Below, one piece after another: positions 8,705 to 16,553 of a DNA stretch of 64,000 nucleotides (its first letter is position 1; each line of letters begins with the position of its first letter). Under the pieces are notes generated by a model, which was not told the DNA's origin, searched no databases, and worked only from the letters and a program-made list of their open reading frames with translations. The stretch is from Gluconobacter oxydans (GTDB lineage Bacteria > Pseudomonadota > Alphaproteobacteria > Acetobacterales > Acetobacteraceae). The translations under genes were made by a program, and so were the position numbers. The stretch is taken from assembly GCF_006539685.1 (NCBI RefSeq), contig NZ_BJNM01000002.1, positions 124,001 through 188,000 on the forward strand, in the 5' to 3' direction.

Positions 8705-10177
8705 ATGCTTTCAGTGATTTTCGATTCCTTTCCAGCCTTTTCTGCGGATGCGCCCAGGGCTGTTGTCCTGCTGTGCGATGCGGCGTCCGGCGAGACATTT
8801 GCCGCGCTGGACAAGGCTTCCGCCGGGGCCGTTTCGCGCGCCGTTGCACTGAAAGGCTTCAAGGGTGAGGCCGGGCAGAGCGTGGTACTCCCGGCACCGG
8901 CCGAAGGGCTGTCGCAGGTCGTGCTTGCCGGTGTGAAACCCAAGGGTGGGGCTGCTGTTGATGCCGTGGCCATCGAGAACGCGGCAGGTCGTGCCGTTCG
9001 TCTGCTGGAGGGTGTTGAGAGCGCGGTTCTGGCGCTTTCCGAAGGGCTGGAGCAGTTTGCTCCGGACGCGGCTCTGGGTGCGCGTCTGGCGTCTTATGAT
9101 TTCGATGTGTACCGCACGAAGAAATCCGAGAGCCGTCCGGTTCTGAAAACGCTGCATGTTGCGGTTTCCGATGTTGCGGCAGCGCAGACGCGGTGGGCGG
9201 CTCTGGATGCGGTCTCGCAGGGTGTGATCCTGACGCGGAACCTCGTGAGTGAGCCGCCGAATGTGCTTTATCCTCAGACCTTTACGCAGCGCATTGAAGA
9301 GCTGCGTGAGCTTGGCCTGACGGTTGAGGTTCTTGATGAAAAGGCCATGACAGAGCTGGGCTTTGGCGCGCTTCTGGGCGTGGCCCAAGGCAGTGTGCAC
9401 AAGCCGCGCACGGTGATCGTCCGTCATAACGGTGGTGGCAGCGAGGCTCCTCTGGCTTTCATCGGCAAGGGCGTGACCTTCGACAGCGGTGGCATTTCCA
9501 TCAAGCCTGCGGCTGGCATGGACGAGATGAAGACCGATATGGGTGGTGCTGCGACCGTGATCGGCCTGATGAGCGCGCTGGCCCGTCGCAAGGCACTGGT
9601 CAATGCGATCGGTGTGGTCGGTCTTGTCGAGAACATGGTGTCCGGCGGGGCGCAGCGTCCGGGTGATATCGTGCGGGCCTATGACGGTCAGACGATCGAG
9701 GTGCTGAACACCGACGCAGAGGGACGCCTCGTTCTGGCAGATGTGCTGTCCTATACGCGCAAGCGCTTCAGTCCGAAGCTGATGGTCAATCTGGCGACGC
9801 TGACGGGTGCGATCGTGGTCAGCCTTGGTTATGAGAACGCGGGTCTGTTCAGCAACAGCGATGCGCTGGCCAAGGGACTGTCGGAGGCTGGGGCGCAGGT
9901 TGGCGAAGGTCTGTGGCGGATGCCGATGGGCGAGGCCTATAACCGTGAACTCAATTCCGATATTGCCGACATGAAGAACATCGGTGGTCGTCCGGGCAGT
10001 GCGATCCTGGCGGCGGAGTTCCTCAAGCGCTTCGTGGGCGACACGGACTGGGCGCATCTGGATATTGCAGGAACGGCCTGGAAGACCAAGGCATCCGCTA
10101 TCGCGCCGAAGGGTGCGACGGGCTTTGGTGTGCGTCTGCTGGATTGCTTCGTGAAGGCGCACGAAGCCAGCGCCTGA
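8705..10177 (+). CDS. pepA: Leucyl aminopeptidase (M17 family)
   Basis: This 490-residue cytosolic metallo-aminopeptidase removes N-terminal residues, preferably leucine. The M17 catalytic domain is unmistakable: IGKGVTFDSGGISIKPA starting near residue 254 carries the catalytic Lys and a metal Asp, and the signature NTDAEGRLVLADVL lies near residue 335. The N-terminal 160 residues form the usual less conserved M17 domain. The ATG at 8705 follows AGGA. holC lies 16 bases downstream, the pepA-holC pair seen in many proteobacteria. Confidence 0.97.
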   Translation: MLSVIFDSFPAFSADAPRAVVLLCDAASGETFAALDKASAGAVSRAVALKGFKGEAGQSVVLPAPAEGLSQVVLAGVKPKGGAAVDAVAIENAAGRAVRLLEGVESAVLALSEGLEQFAPDAALGARLASYDFDVYRTKKSESRPVLKTLHVAVSDVAAAQTRWAALDAVSQGVILTRNLVSEPPNVLYPQTFTQRIEELRELGLTVEVLDEKAMTELGFGALLGVAQGSVHKPRTVIVRHNGGGSEAPLAFIGKGVTFDSGGISIKPAAGMDEMKTDMGGAATVIGLMSALARRKALVNAIGVVGLVENMVSGGAQRPGDIVRAYDGQTIEVLNTDAEGRLVLADVLSYTRKRFSPKLMVNLATLTGAIVVSLGYENAGLFSNSDALAKGLSEAGAQVGEGLWRMPMGEAYNRELNSDIADMKNIGGRPGSAILAAEFLKRFVGDTDWAHLDIAGTAWKTKASAIAPKGATGFGVRLLDCFVKAHEASA

Positions 10178-10193
10178 GGAGCGGAATTACGCC

Positions 10194-10637
10194 GTGGATA
10201 TCGGGTTCTATCATCTGACGCGCACGCCGCTTGAGGAAGCGCTTCCCGCCCTGCTGGGTCGGACGCTGGATGCGGGGGAGCGTGCTGTTGTGCGCTGCCC
10301 GGATGCGGCTGCGGTCATGGCGCTGGATGCGGCGCTGTGGGCGTGCCGGGACCCGGTCTGGCTGCCGCATGGCACTGCAAAGAGTGGCCATGCAGTCCGG
10401 CAGCCGATCTGGCTGACTGAGGGCGAGGACGTGCCGAACGAGGCGCGGTTCCTGTTCCGCGTGGATGGCGCGGGAAGCGATGAGTTCGCGCCCTTTACGC
10501 GGATTTTCGATCTGTTCGATGGCGGAAATCCGCAATCCGTTCAGCGGGCAAGACAACGCTGGGTGGCCATGAAATCTTTCGGTCACAATCTCGTGTACTG
10601 GAAACAGGAAGAGCGGGGCTGGAAAAAGGCGGGGTAA
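10194..10637 (+). CDS. holC: DNA polymerase III chi subunit
   Basis: This 147-residue protein matches HolC, the clamp-loader accessory subunit that links polymerase III to single-strand binding protein. It begins DIGFYHLTRTPLEEALP, the usual start for the family, and has the later block RFLFRVDGAG and FDLFDGGN. Translation starts at GTG 10194 behind an AGGAG. It follows pepA directly, as in many Gram-negative genomes, and is likely cotranscribed with it. Confidence 0.9.
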   Translation: MDIGFYHLTRTPLEEALPALLGRTLDAGERAVVRCPDAAAVMALDAALWACRDPVWLPHGTAKSGHAVRQPIWLTEGEDVPNEARFLFRVDGAGSDEFAPFTRIFDLFDGGNPQSVQRARQRWVAMKSFGHNLVYWKQEERGWKKAG

Positions 10638-10721
10638 GGTTTCAAATTGTGTCTGAGACCCTTGATGGAAGACGCTCCGTAACCGGGGTGCCGTTCATTC
10701 CACTGGAGAGGACGCCTGACT

Positions 10722-11846
10722 GTGCCAGAGCCCACGAATTCTTCCCCCGCGCCTTTGAAAACTGATCTTCGTCGCGTCGATATCAATCCCGACTTCTGGT
10801 ATCCGCTGGCCTGGTCGAAGGATCTCAAGCGCGGCAAGACGATCGGGCGACGGTTCGGACGCTTTCCCATTGCTCTGGTGCGGCCTGAAGAAGGAAGTGT
10901 CTTTGCGCTTGAAGATCGCTGTGCGCACCGTCAGGTTCCGCTCAGTCTGGGGAAGGTCAGCGGTGAGGCGGTCCAGTGCTGCTATCACGGCTGGGCCTAT
11001 GGCCGGTCCGGGCGGTGCATTGATGTGCCGTATCTGGGCAAGCGCAAGCTACCGAATGGTGTGAAGACGTATCCCTGTCGTGAGGCTGGCGGGATGATCT
11101 TCATTTTCCCCGGTGATGCGGAAAAAGCGGAGAGCGTTCCGCTGCCGTCTCTGGCCCAGGTGGACAATCCGGCGTTCAAGACGCGGCGCTTCAGCCCGGT
11201 CGTGAAGTGCCACTACACGTTCATGCATGAGAACCTGATGGATATGAACCATCAGTTCCTGCACCGCCGCCAGATGGGGCAGATCAGGGCGCGTTTTCTG
11301 GGGCAGGACGCGGGTGAGAATTTCATCGAGGCGCGCTACAGCTTTGCGCGAACGGGAAACCAGCAGCCGCTGGCGGAACGTCTGATTTTCGGCAAGCATC
11401 ACGATGATCCGAACCGGGAGCAGCCGGTCGAGGAAATCGTCAGCATCCGCACGACCTATCCGTATCAGAGCCTGAAAATCCATGACAAGGACGGCGATCT
11501 GATCATGGAACTGTTCAGCGTCTATGTTCCGAACACGGCGGACGGGATGAGCACGCAGTGTTTCGGGTTGCTGTCGGTGCTGCGGCCCAAGACGCCGTTC
11601 CTGATTGATATGATCTGGCCTGCGCTGGGTATCTTTACGCACCGGATATTTGAAGAAGACCGCGAAATCATGGAACTGGAGCAGAACGCCTGGCGCGAAC
11701 TGGGCGGTGATCATAACGTCGAGGTCTTCCCGATCGTGCGGAAACTGCGGGATCTTCTGGCGCAGAACGGTGTCGCGCCGGGGACGGATACGGTGGCGCA
11801 GCCTGAAGTTTCGAGGGAACAGCCGGCTGATCCTGTCGTTGTCTGA
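10722..11846 (+). CDS. Rieske non-heme iron oxygenase alpha-subunit-like protein
   Basis: This 374-residue protein has a Rieske [2Fe-2S] domain with C67-x-H69 and C86-x2-H89 (RCAHRQ and CCYHGW). The catalytic domain has the mononuclear iron motif NLMDMNHQFLH, with D174, H177 and H181 as the likely bridge and ligands. Such enzymes hydroxylate or demethylate aromatic or polycyclic substrates using electrons from a separate reductase. No reductase or ferredoxin gene lies next to it. It starts at GTG 10722 and is followed 21 bases later by an aldo/keto reductase. The substrate cannot be named from the sequence. Confidence 0.85.
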   Translation: MPEPTNSSPAPLKTDLRRVDINPDFWYPLAWSKDLKRGKTIGRRFGRFPIALVRPEEGSVFALEDRCAHRQVPLSLGKVSGEAVQCCYHGWAYGRSGRCIDVPYLGKRKLPNGVKTYPCREAGGMIFIFPGDAEKAESVPLPSLAQVDNPAFKTRRFSPVVKCHYTFMHENLMDMNHQFLHRRQMGQIRARFLGQDAGENFIEARYSFARTGNQQPLAERLIFGKHHDDPNREQPVEEIVSIRTTYPYQSLKIHDKDGDLIMELFSVYVPNTADGMSTQCFGLLSVLRPKTPFLIDMIWPALGIFTHRIFEEDREIMELEQNAWRELGGDHNVEVFPIVRKLRDLLAQNGVAPGTDTVAQPEVSREQPADPVVV

Positions 11847-11867
11847 AGACACAGACAGGAAACGGTC

Positions 11868-12713
11868 ATGAAAACAGTCACACTCAGGAATGGTGTCACG
11901 GTTCCCGCGCTGGGCATGGGAACCTGGAATATCGGCGACAGTGCCGCGCGGCGTTCTGACGAGATCGAGAGCCTGCGTCAGGGACTGGAGGCCGGACTGC
12001 GGGTGGTTGATACCGCCGAGATGTATGGCAACGGCCGGTCGGAAGAACTGGTGGGGGAAGCCATCGCGGATGTGCGCGATGACGTTTATCTTGTCAGCAA
12101 GGTCGTGCCGTCCAATGCGCCGTATGACGGGGTGCGCAAGGCGTGCCGGCGTTCACTGAAGCATCTCGATACGGACTGGCTTGATCTGTACCTGCTGCAC
12201 TGGCGCGGGGGAACGCCGCTTGAAGAGACGATCCGCGCGTTCGAGGATCTGAAGGATGACGGGCTGATCCGGGGCTGGGGTGTTTCGAACTTCGATGTCG
12301 ATGACATGGAAGAAATTGAAAGCCTGTCCGGAAACTGTCTGGTCAATCAGGTTCTGTACAATCTTGAGCATCGCGGGACGGAATTCGATCTTCTGGATCA
12401 TGATCTGAGCACCGATACGGTCACGATGGCGTATTCGCCGCTCGGGCAGGGCGGGGAGCTTCTGGAGCACCCAGCCCTGAAAGACGTAGCGTCGCGGCAT
12501 GAGACGTCGCAGGGGCCTGCCGATCCGGCGCAGATCGCGTTGGCCTGGGTGCTGCGCCGGCCGAATGTGATGGCCATTCCGAAGGCCGGGTCTCCGAAGC
12601 ATGTGGCCGGAAATCTGGCCAGTCTGGAGATCAGTCTGACGGATGCGGATCTCAAAACGCTGGACAGTGCTTTCCCTCCGCCGAAACGCAAGGTATCTCT
12701 CGCCATGATCTGA
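11868..12713 (+). CDS. Aldo/keto reductase
   Basis: This 281-residue NADPH-type oxidoreductase has an AKR TIM barrel. The catalytic tetrad is visible: D48 and Y53 (VDTAEMYGNG), K78 (LVSKVV) and H111 (LYLLHWRG). The cofactor-binding end shows ALAWVLRRPNVMAIPKAGS near residue 225. It lies 21 bases after the Rieske oxygenase gene and 12 bases before the hydrogenase-like operon, all on one strand, so it may be cotranscribed with either. Substrate unknown; AKRs of this class in Gluconobacter often act on sugars or ketones. Confidence 0.92.
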   Translation: MKTVTLRNGVTVPALGMGTWNIGDSAARRSDEIESLRQGLEAGLRVVDTAEMYGNGRSEELVGEAIADVRDDVYLVSKVVPSNAPYDGVRKACRRSLKHLDTDWLDLYLLHWRGGTPLEETIRAFEDLKDDGLIRGWGVSNFDVDDMEEIESLSGNCLVNQVLYNLEHRGTEFDLLDHDLSTDTVTMAYSPLGQGGELLEHPALKDVASRHETSQGPADPAQIALAWVLRRPNVMAIPKAGSPKHVAGNLASLEISLTDADLKTLDSAFPPPKRKVSLAMI

Positions 12714-12725
12714 CGGTCGTGATGA

Positions 12726-14078
12726 TTGCGGTCCGTTTCCACCTCTTGTCCGGACCGCGCCCTGCATATTTTCGCCTCCCTTTTCCACGTTGATCCGGTT
12801 TCTCTCTGCCTGGCGTTTCTGGCCGTTCCTGCCTGTGTGCAGGCGATGCAGCCGGGGCGGGCTGGGAGAGCCGTGGTTCTCTGTGTGGCGGCGCTGGCTG
12901 CGGTTCTGGGTCTGTCGCCAGCCGTTCAGGCTGTCGCGCTGGGCGTGATTGCGGCGCAGGACCGGGAGGCCTGTCCGGCAGTCTGGAGCGTTCCGGCTCT
13001 GCTGTTGTCCGTGCTGTTCCCTGCCCAGACAGTCGTGGTGCTGGCAGTGCTGCCGGTCCTGTTCTGGTCCGCGCTGGTGCGCCGGCCTGACGGGGGGCAG
13101 GAGGGCGGGGCATTTCCCGCCGTGATGGGTGTTCTCGGCGTATCGCTGGTCTGGCATGCGCCGGCGGCGGTTTCGGCAGAACTCGTTGCGGGGCTTGGGG
13201 CCGCTGTCATCGGGTTGCTGGGCCGGTCTGTGCTTGGGGCCTGCCGTCCGGGAGATCTGGGGCTTTTGCGGCCTGTTCTTCTGATGGTTCTGGTCGTGGC
13301 GGCGCAGGCGGAAGGCCTTGCGGTCTGTGCCCGCATTGCACTGGAAGCCACACTTCTCGATCTGTCACTGCTGGTTCTGACGGCCGCACTGGGACGCGTG
13401 TTTCCGGTGCTGTCGGTGTTGCGGCTGCCGTTTCCGCCTTTGCCGGGACTGGTTGTCCTGTGGCTCGGGATTCATGCCGCGCTTGGTATGGCGGCGGGCG
13501 TCGAGGGGTGGAGCGTGCTTGGGGTGGGGGTTGCCCTGCTGCTCGGCCTGCTGGGTCTGTCGGATATTCTTGTCGTGGGGCGCGTGTTCCGTGCGTGGCA
13601 GGGACGTGTTTCGGGCGTTTCCGTTCTGCTGGTGGGGGCTGGAAGTCTGCTGCTGCCCGCTCTGGTGTTCGGAATGCTCAGTCCGGTCCTGCATTTCGTG
13701 GGTGGAGAGTGGGTCTGGCCTGTCTGGCGTATGGGCGGCGGCGATGGCGCCTCTCTGCGCTTGCCGGCTTTCGTGCTGACGGGGGCGGTTCTGTGGTGTG
13801 TGCTGGTGCGTCCATGGCAGATTGTCGGAGGGATCGTGCAGACGGCCTCCATGCTTCTTCCTGCACTGGGGAATCTGCTTTCGGTCGGAGACGGTCTGTT
13901 TGAGGAAGCGCCCTCCCTGGGCTGGAAAATGCGCTGCGTTATTGTGGAGGGGCGTCGTCGTCTCAGAGTGCTCCAAGGCATGAAGGCTCCTGTCCTTCCC
14001 GATCTGCGTCAGGGTGCGGTGGGGCTCTGGCTTATGCTTCTTGGTCTCGTTCTGGCGGTGCTGGGAGTGATGGCGTGA
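12726..14078 (+). CDS. HyfB/NuoL-M-N-like antiporter-type membrane subunit, degenerate
   Basis: This 450-residue, very hydrophobic protein (at least ten probable membrane helices) is the first gene of the hydrogenase-like operon. Its placement, topology and the segment RLPFPPLPGLVVLW near residue 238 suggest a relative of HyfB and the NuoL/M/N antiporter-like subunits. It is shorter than the roughly 670-residue HyfB I recall. It has only two lysines, both near the C-terminus (GWKMRC, QGMKAP), so the membrane lysines usual in proton-pumping homologues are absent. The start is a TTG directly after an in-frame stop, with no clear ribosome site, so it is uncertain. It overlaps the next gene by GTGA. 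Confidence 0.6.
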   Translation: MRSVSTSCPDRALHIFASLFHVDPVSLCLAFLAVPACVQAMQPGRAGRAVVLCVAALAAVLGLSPAVQAVALGVIAAQDREACPAVWSVPALLLSVLFPAQTVVVLAVLPVLFWSALVRRPDGGQEGGAFPAVMGVLGVSLVWHAPAAVSAELVAGLGAAVIGLLGRSVLGACRPGDLGLLRPVLLMVLVVAAQAEGLAVCARIALEATLLDLSLLVLTAALGRVFPVLSVLRLPFPPLPGLVVLWLGIHAALGMAAGVEGWSVLGVGVALLLGLLGLSDILVVGRVFRAWQGRVSGVSVLLVGAGSLLLPALVFGMLSPVLHFVGGEWVWPVWRMGGGDGASLRLPAFVLTGAVLWCVLVRPWQIVGGIVQTASMLLPALGNLLSVGDGLFEEAPSLGWKMRCVIVEGRRRLRVLQGMKAPVLPDLRQGAVGLWLMLLGLVLAVLGVMA

Positions 14079-14947
14079 TGGAGCATGAGATCGGGTTGAT
14101 CCTGCTGTCCGTGCTGGAAGCGCTGTTTCAGCTGGGGCTGCTTCTCGTTCTGGCGCCCGTGATGGGCTGGTGTCTGGACACTCTGCCGTTCTGGCTGGCG
14201 GGACGGTCGGTCGGGACAGTGCGGTTCCGTCTGTTGCAGACGGCTCGTTTCTGGAGATCGCTGGTTCAGGTTCCGCTGGGCGGGCGTCCGGCGCTGGCGC
14301 TGACGGCGGGTGTGCTGACGCTTGTGTGTCTGCCCGCGGTCACGACGGGATCGGTGCTGTCGTCGCTGGCTGATCCGCTTGTTATCGGACTGGTCGTGCT
14401 GCTGGGGCGCGGATTTCTGGGGCCGGGCCTGGTGCAGGGTGAGGCGGCGCGTCTGGTGCCTGCTGTTCTGCTCCTGTGTCTGACCGAGGCCCTGATTGCT
14501 CTGGCCGCGCCGGGAACGGACGGTCTGTCTGGTCTGTGCGCGATGCTGCATATCGAGCCTGAGCCCGGCCTGGAGGGTGCGCTTGCGGCCTGTGCGCTGG
14601 CGCTGGGAATTGCCTGTCCGCCTTTGCGTTCGGATGATGTGACGCAGATGCTGTCCGGACTGCGGGACCGGCATGAACGTGAGGCCGCGCGCAGCATTGC
14701 CGATGTGCTGAACTGCGGCTGGCTGCTGCTGCTGGGGGATCTGGCGCTGCCGGTGAGTGTGGGGCTGGCGCAGGGTGGTGTGCAGGGCTGGTGGCTCGGG
14801 CTGCTGGCGCTGGGTGGACGGCTGGCACTGACCGTGGCTGTGGCGGTCGGGCTGCGTCTGATGGCGCAGGAGCGGAGTGCCCGGCTGACGGCGCTGTTTG
14901 CGGGTGTGGCGCTTCTTCTGGCTCTGGCGGGGAGGTTCGGCACATGA
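14075..14947 (+). CDS. HyfC/NuoH-like membrane subunit, degenerate
   Basis: This 290-residue membrane protein is placed and shaped like HyfC/HycD/NuoH, the subunit that anchors the peripheral arm. The N-terminal helix and following loop (LVLAPVMGWCLDTLPF, then AGRSVGTVRFRLLQTARFW) can be lined up with the family's LAPLLxG...GRRGPxxxQ...L loop, but the conserved residues are mostly changed. It contains no lysine at all. The start is GTG 14075 overlapping the previous stop, or ATG 14078; the end overlaps the next gene by ATGA. The homology call leans on operon context. Confidence 0.55.
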   Translation: MMEHEIGLILLSVLEALFQLGLLLVLAPVMGWCLDTLPFWLAGRSVGTVRFRLLQTARFWRSLVQVPLGGRPALALTAGVLTLVCLPAVTTGSVLSSLADPLVIGLVVLLGRGFLGPGLVQGEAARLVPAVLLLCLTEALIALAAPGTDGLSGLCAMLHIEPEPGLEGALAACALALGIACPPLRSDDVTQMLSGLRDRHEREAARSIADVLNCGWLLLLGDLALPVSVGLAQGGVQGWWLGLLALGGRLALTVAVAVGLRLMAQERSARLTALFAGVALLLALAGRFGT

Positions 14948-15465
14948 TCGTCGGATTTGGATTACTGCTGCTTCTGGCGCTGGCGGGACTGGGCAAGGAC
15001 GGGCGGGGGCTGCCGCTTTATGGGGCGGTCTGTGCCTTTGCGGGGGCGACGGTCTGTTCGGGGCTGATGGCGCTTCTGACGTCTACGGCTCTGGTGGGGC
15101 TGAATGTACTGGCTTGGGCGTGGCTGCGGCGGTTTGCGCCTGAAGCGCCGGACCGGGCGGCTGTTCTGCCGGTTGTCGGGACGCTTGTGCTGCTGCTCGC
15201 GCTCGGACTGTCCGGTGCGGGGCTGGATCTCGCGCCGGTGCTGGGCGCGGGGGCGGTTCTGGCCGGTCTTTGCGGTGCTGCGTGGGGGACGCCGCTGGTT
15301 CAGTTCACGGGGCTTCTACGGGCTGCGGACGGGCTGGTTGTCGTGGCCTGTGTGCTGCATTCATGGCCGCTTTTTGCTGCGGCGCTGAGCCTGTGGGGCG
15401 TTCTGGCGGCGCTCGGTGTGACGCTTCTGCCGCGTCTGGCGTGGCGCAGGGTGGAGGACGTCTGA
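14944..15465 (+). CDS. HyfE/NuoK-like membrane subunit
   Basis: This 173-residue protein has about five membrane helices and one lysine. Its size and position between HyfC-like and HyfF-like genes match HyfE, which carries a NuoK-like region. The segment VQFTGLLRAADGLVVVA near residue 118 can be compared with the family's helix containing L-x-x-x-x-G. I chose ATG 14944 because it overlaps the previous stop (ATGA); longer in-frame openings upstream lie inside the preceding gene. The stop overlaps the next start (TGATG). Confidence 0.55.
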   Translation: MIVGFGLLLLLALAGLGKDGRGLPLYGAVCAFAGATVCSGLMALLTSTALVGLNVLAWAWLRRFAPEAPDRAAVLPVVGTLVLLLALGLSGAGLDLAPVLGAGAVLAGLCGAAWGTPLVQFTGLLRAADGLVVVACVLHSWPLFAAALSLWGVLAALGVTLLPRLAWRRVEDV

Positions 15466-16553
15466 TGCATCCGCTTGCTCCTGTCGGAACGCTGTTTGCG
15501 GTGACGGTCTGGCCGTTTCTGGCGGCATTCCTGCTTCTTCTGACGCCGGAAAACCGCCAGTCTGCCAGCAGTCTGACCTTTGCTGTGGCGGGGCTCGTCA
15601 TTACGCCGCTGGCTGTCTGGCTCATGCCGGGAACGGATGCGCTGGCGGCGGCGTGCTCGTGTATCGTGACGGCCATTCCGCTGCTTCTGCCGCAGGCTCA
15701 GGACCGGACCGGGCGGATCCTGCCGTTTCTGGTCACGGGCTGTGCGCTTCTGGCGCTGAACATTCACTCGGCTTTTGCCGTGACGGTCCTGTGTGGTGCG
15801 GGAACGGTTCTTCTGGCCTGGCGCGAAGGGCGGGGGCCGCGCAAGGCGCTTGTTGTCTGGGATATGGCGCGCAGCCGGCTTGGCGGTGTGGTGCTGGGGC
15901 TTCTGGGGGCCTCGCTTCTGCCGATGCAGCAGTCGTCGCTTGGTGCGGTGCTGCTGACGGTGGGGCTGTGCATGGTGGCGGGGCTTGGGCCTTCGCCGGC
16001 TCCGGCGCCTGAGGCAGCACTTCTGGATACGGGGCTGCGGTTTTCGGCGCTCATGCTGATGTTCCGGCTGAGTGCGTATCCGCTGGTTCATCTGCTGATG
16101 CTGATCGCGGGGTTCGGGACGATCATCATGCTCGTTTCATCGCGCTCGTCAGGCCGGAGCATGTCCCTGCCGATGCTGTCTGCCTTCGGGGCCCTGGCAG
16201 CTGCGACCGGTGAAGGCACGGCGCTGGTCCTGCTGCTGCTTGCGGCGCTCGGGCTTGCGGTTCTGGATCTGCGCGGGGCAGAGGGCGAGGACGGGATCGC
16301 GGCCGGAGCCGCGCCCTGGCCGGTGTTCTGTGCGCTTGTCGGGATCGGGCGTTCGCTTGAAACCGGGCAGCTTGTTCTACTGGTGGTGTGTCTGCTGCCT
16401 GCTCTGTGGTCGGTACGGCACAGGACGCTTCTGCCGGCGTTTGCGCGGGGAGAGCGGGGCATGGTGGCCGTGATGCAGGCGGTTCTGCTGCTTGTGGGGC
16501 TGTGTGGTCCGCTGTTTCTGGCCTGGCATCCGGTGACGGGGTGGCGGCCATGA
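15465..16553 (+). CDS. HyfF/NuoN-like antiporter-type membrane subunit, degenerate
   Basis: This 362-residue membrane protein sits where HyfF, the second antiporter-like subunit, lies in hydrogenase-4 operons. It starts MHPLAPVGTLF and has at least nine probable helices. It is shorter than the roughly 500 residues usual for HyfF and has a single lysine, in a loop (PRKALVV). The membrane charges expected of a proton channel are mostly missing, although arginines and a few glutamates remain. It overlaps its neighbours at both ends (TGATG and ATGA). The call rests on topology and context more than on motifs. Confidence 0.55.
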   Translation: MHPLAPVGTLFAVTVWPFLAAFLLLLTPENRQSASSLTFAVAGLVITPLAVWLMPGTDALAAACSCIVTAIPLLLPQAQDRTGRILPFLVTGCALLALNIHSAFAVTVLCGAGTVLLAWREGRGPRKALVVWDMARSRLGGVVLGLLGASLLPMQQSSLGAVLLTVGLCMVAGLGPSPAPAPEAALLDTGLRFSALMLMFRLSAYPLVHLLMLIAGFGTIIMLVSSRSSGRSMSLPMLSAFGALAAATGEGTALVLLLLAALGLAVLDLRGAEGEDGIAAGAAPWPVFCALVGIGRSLETGQLVLLVVCLLPALWSVRHRTLLPAFARGERGMVAVMQAVLLLVGLCGPLFLAWHPVTGWRP

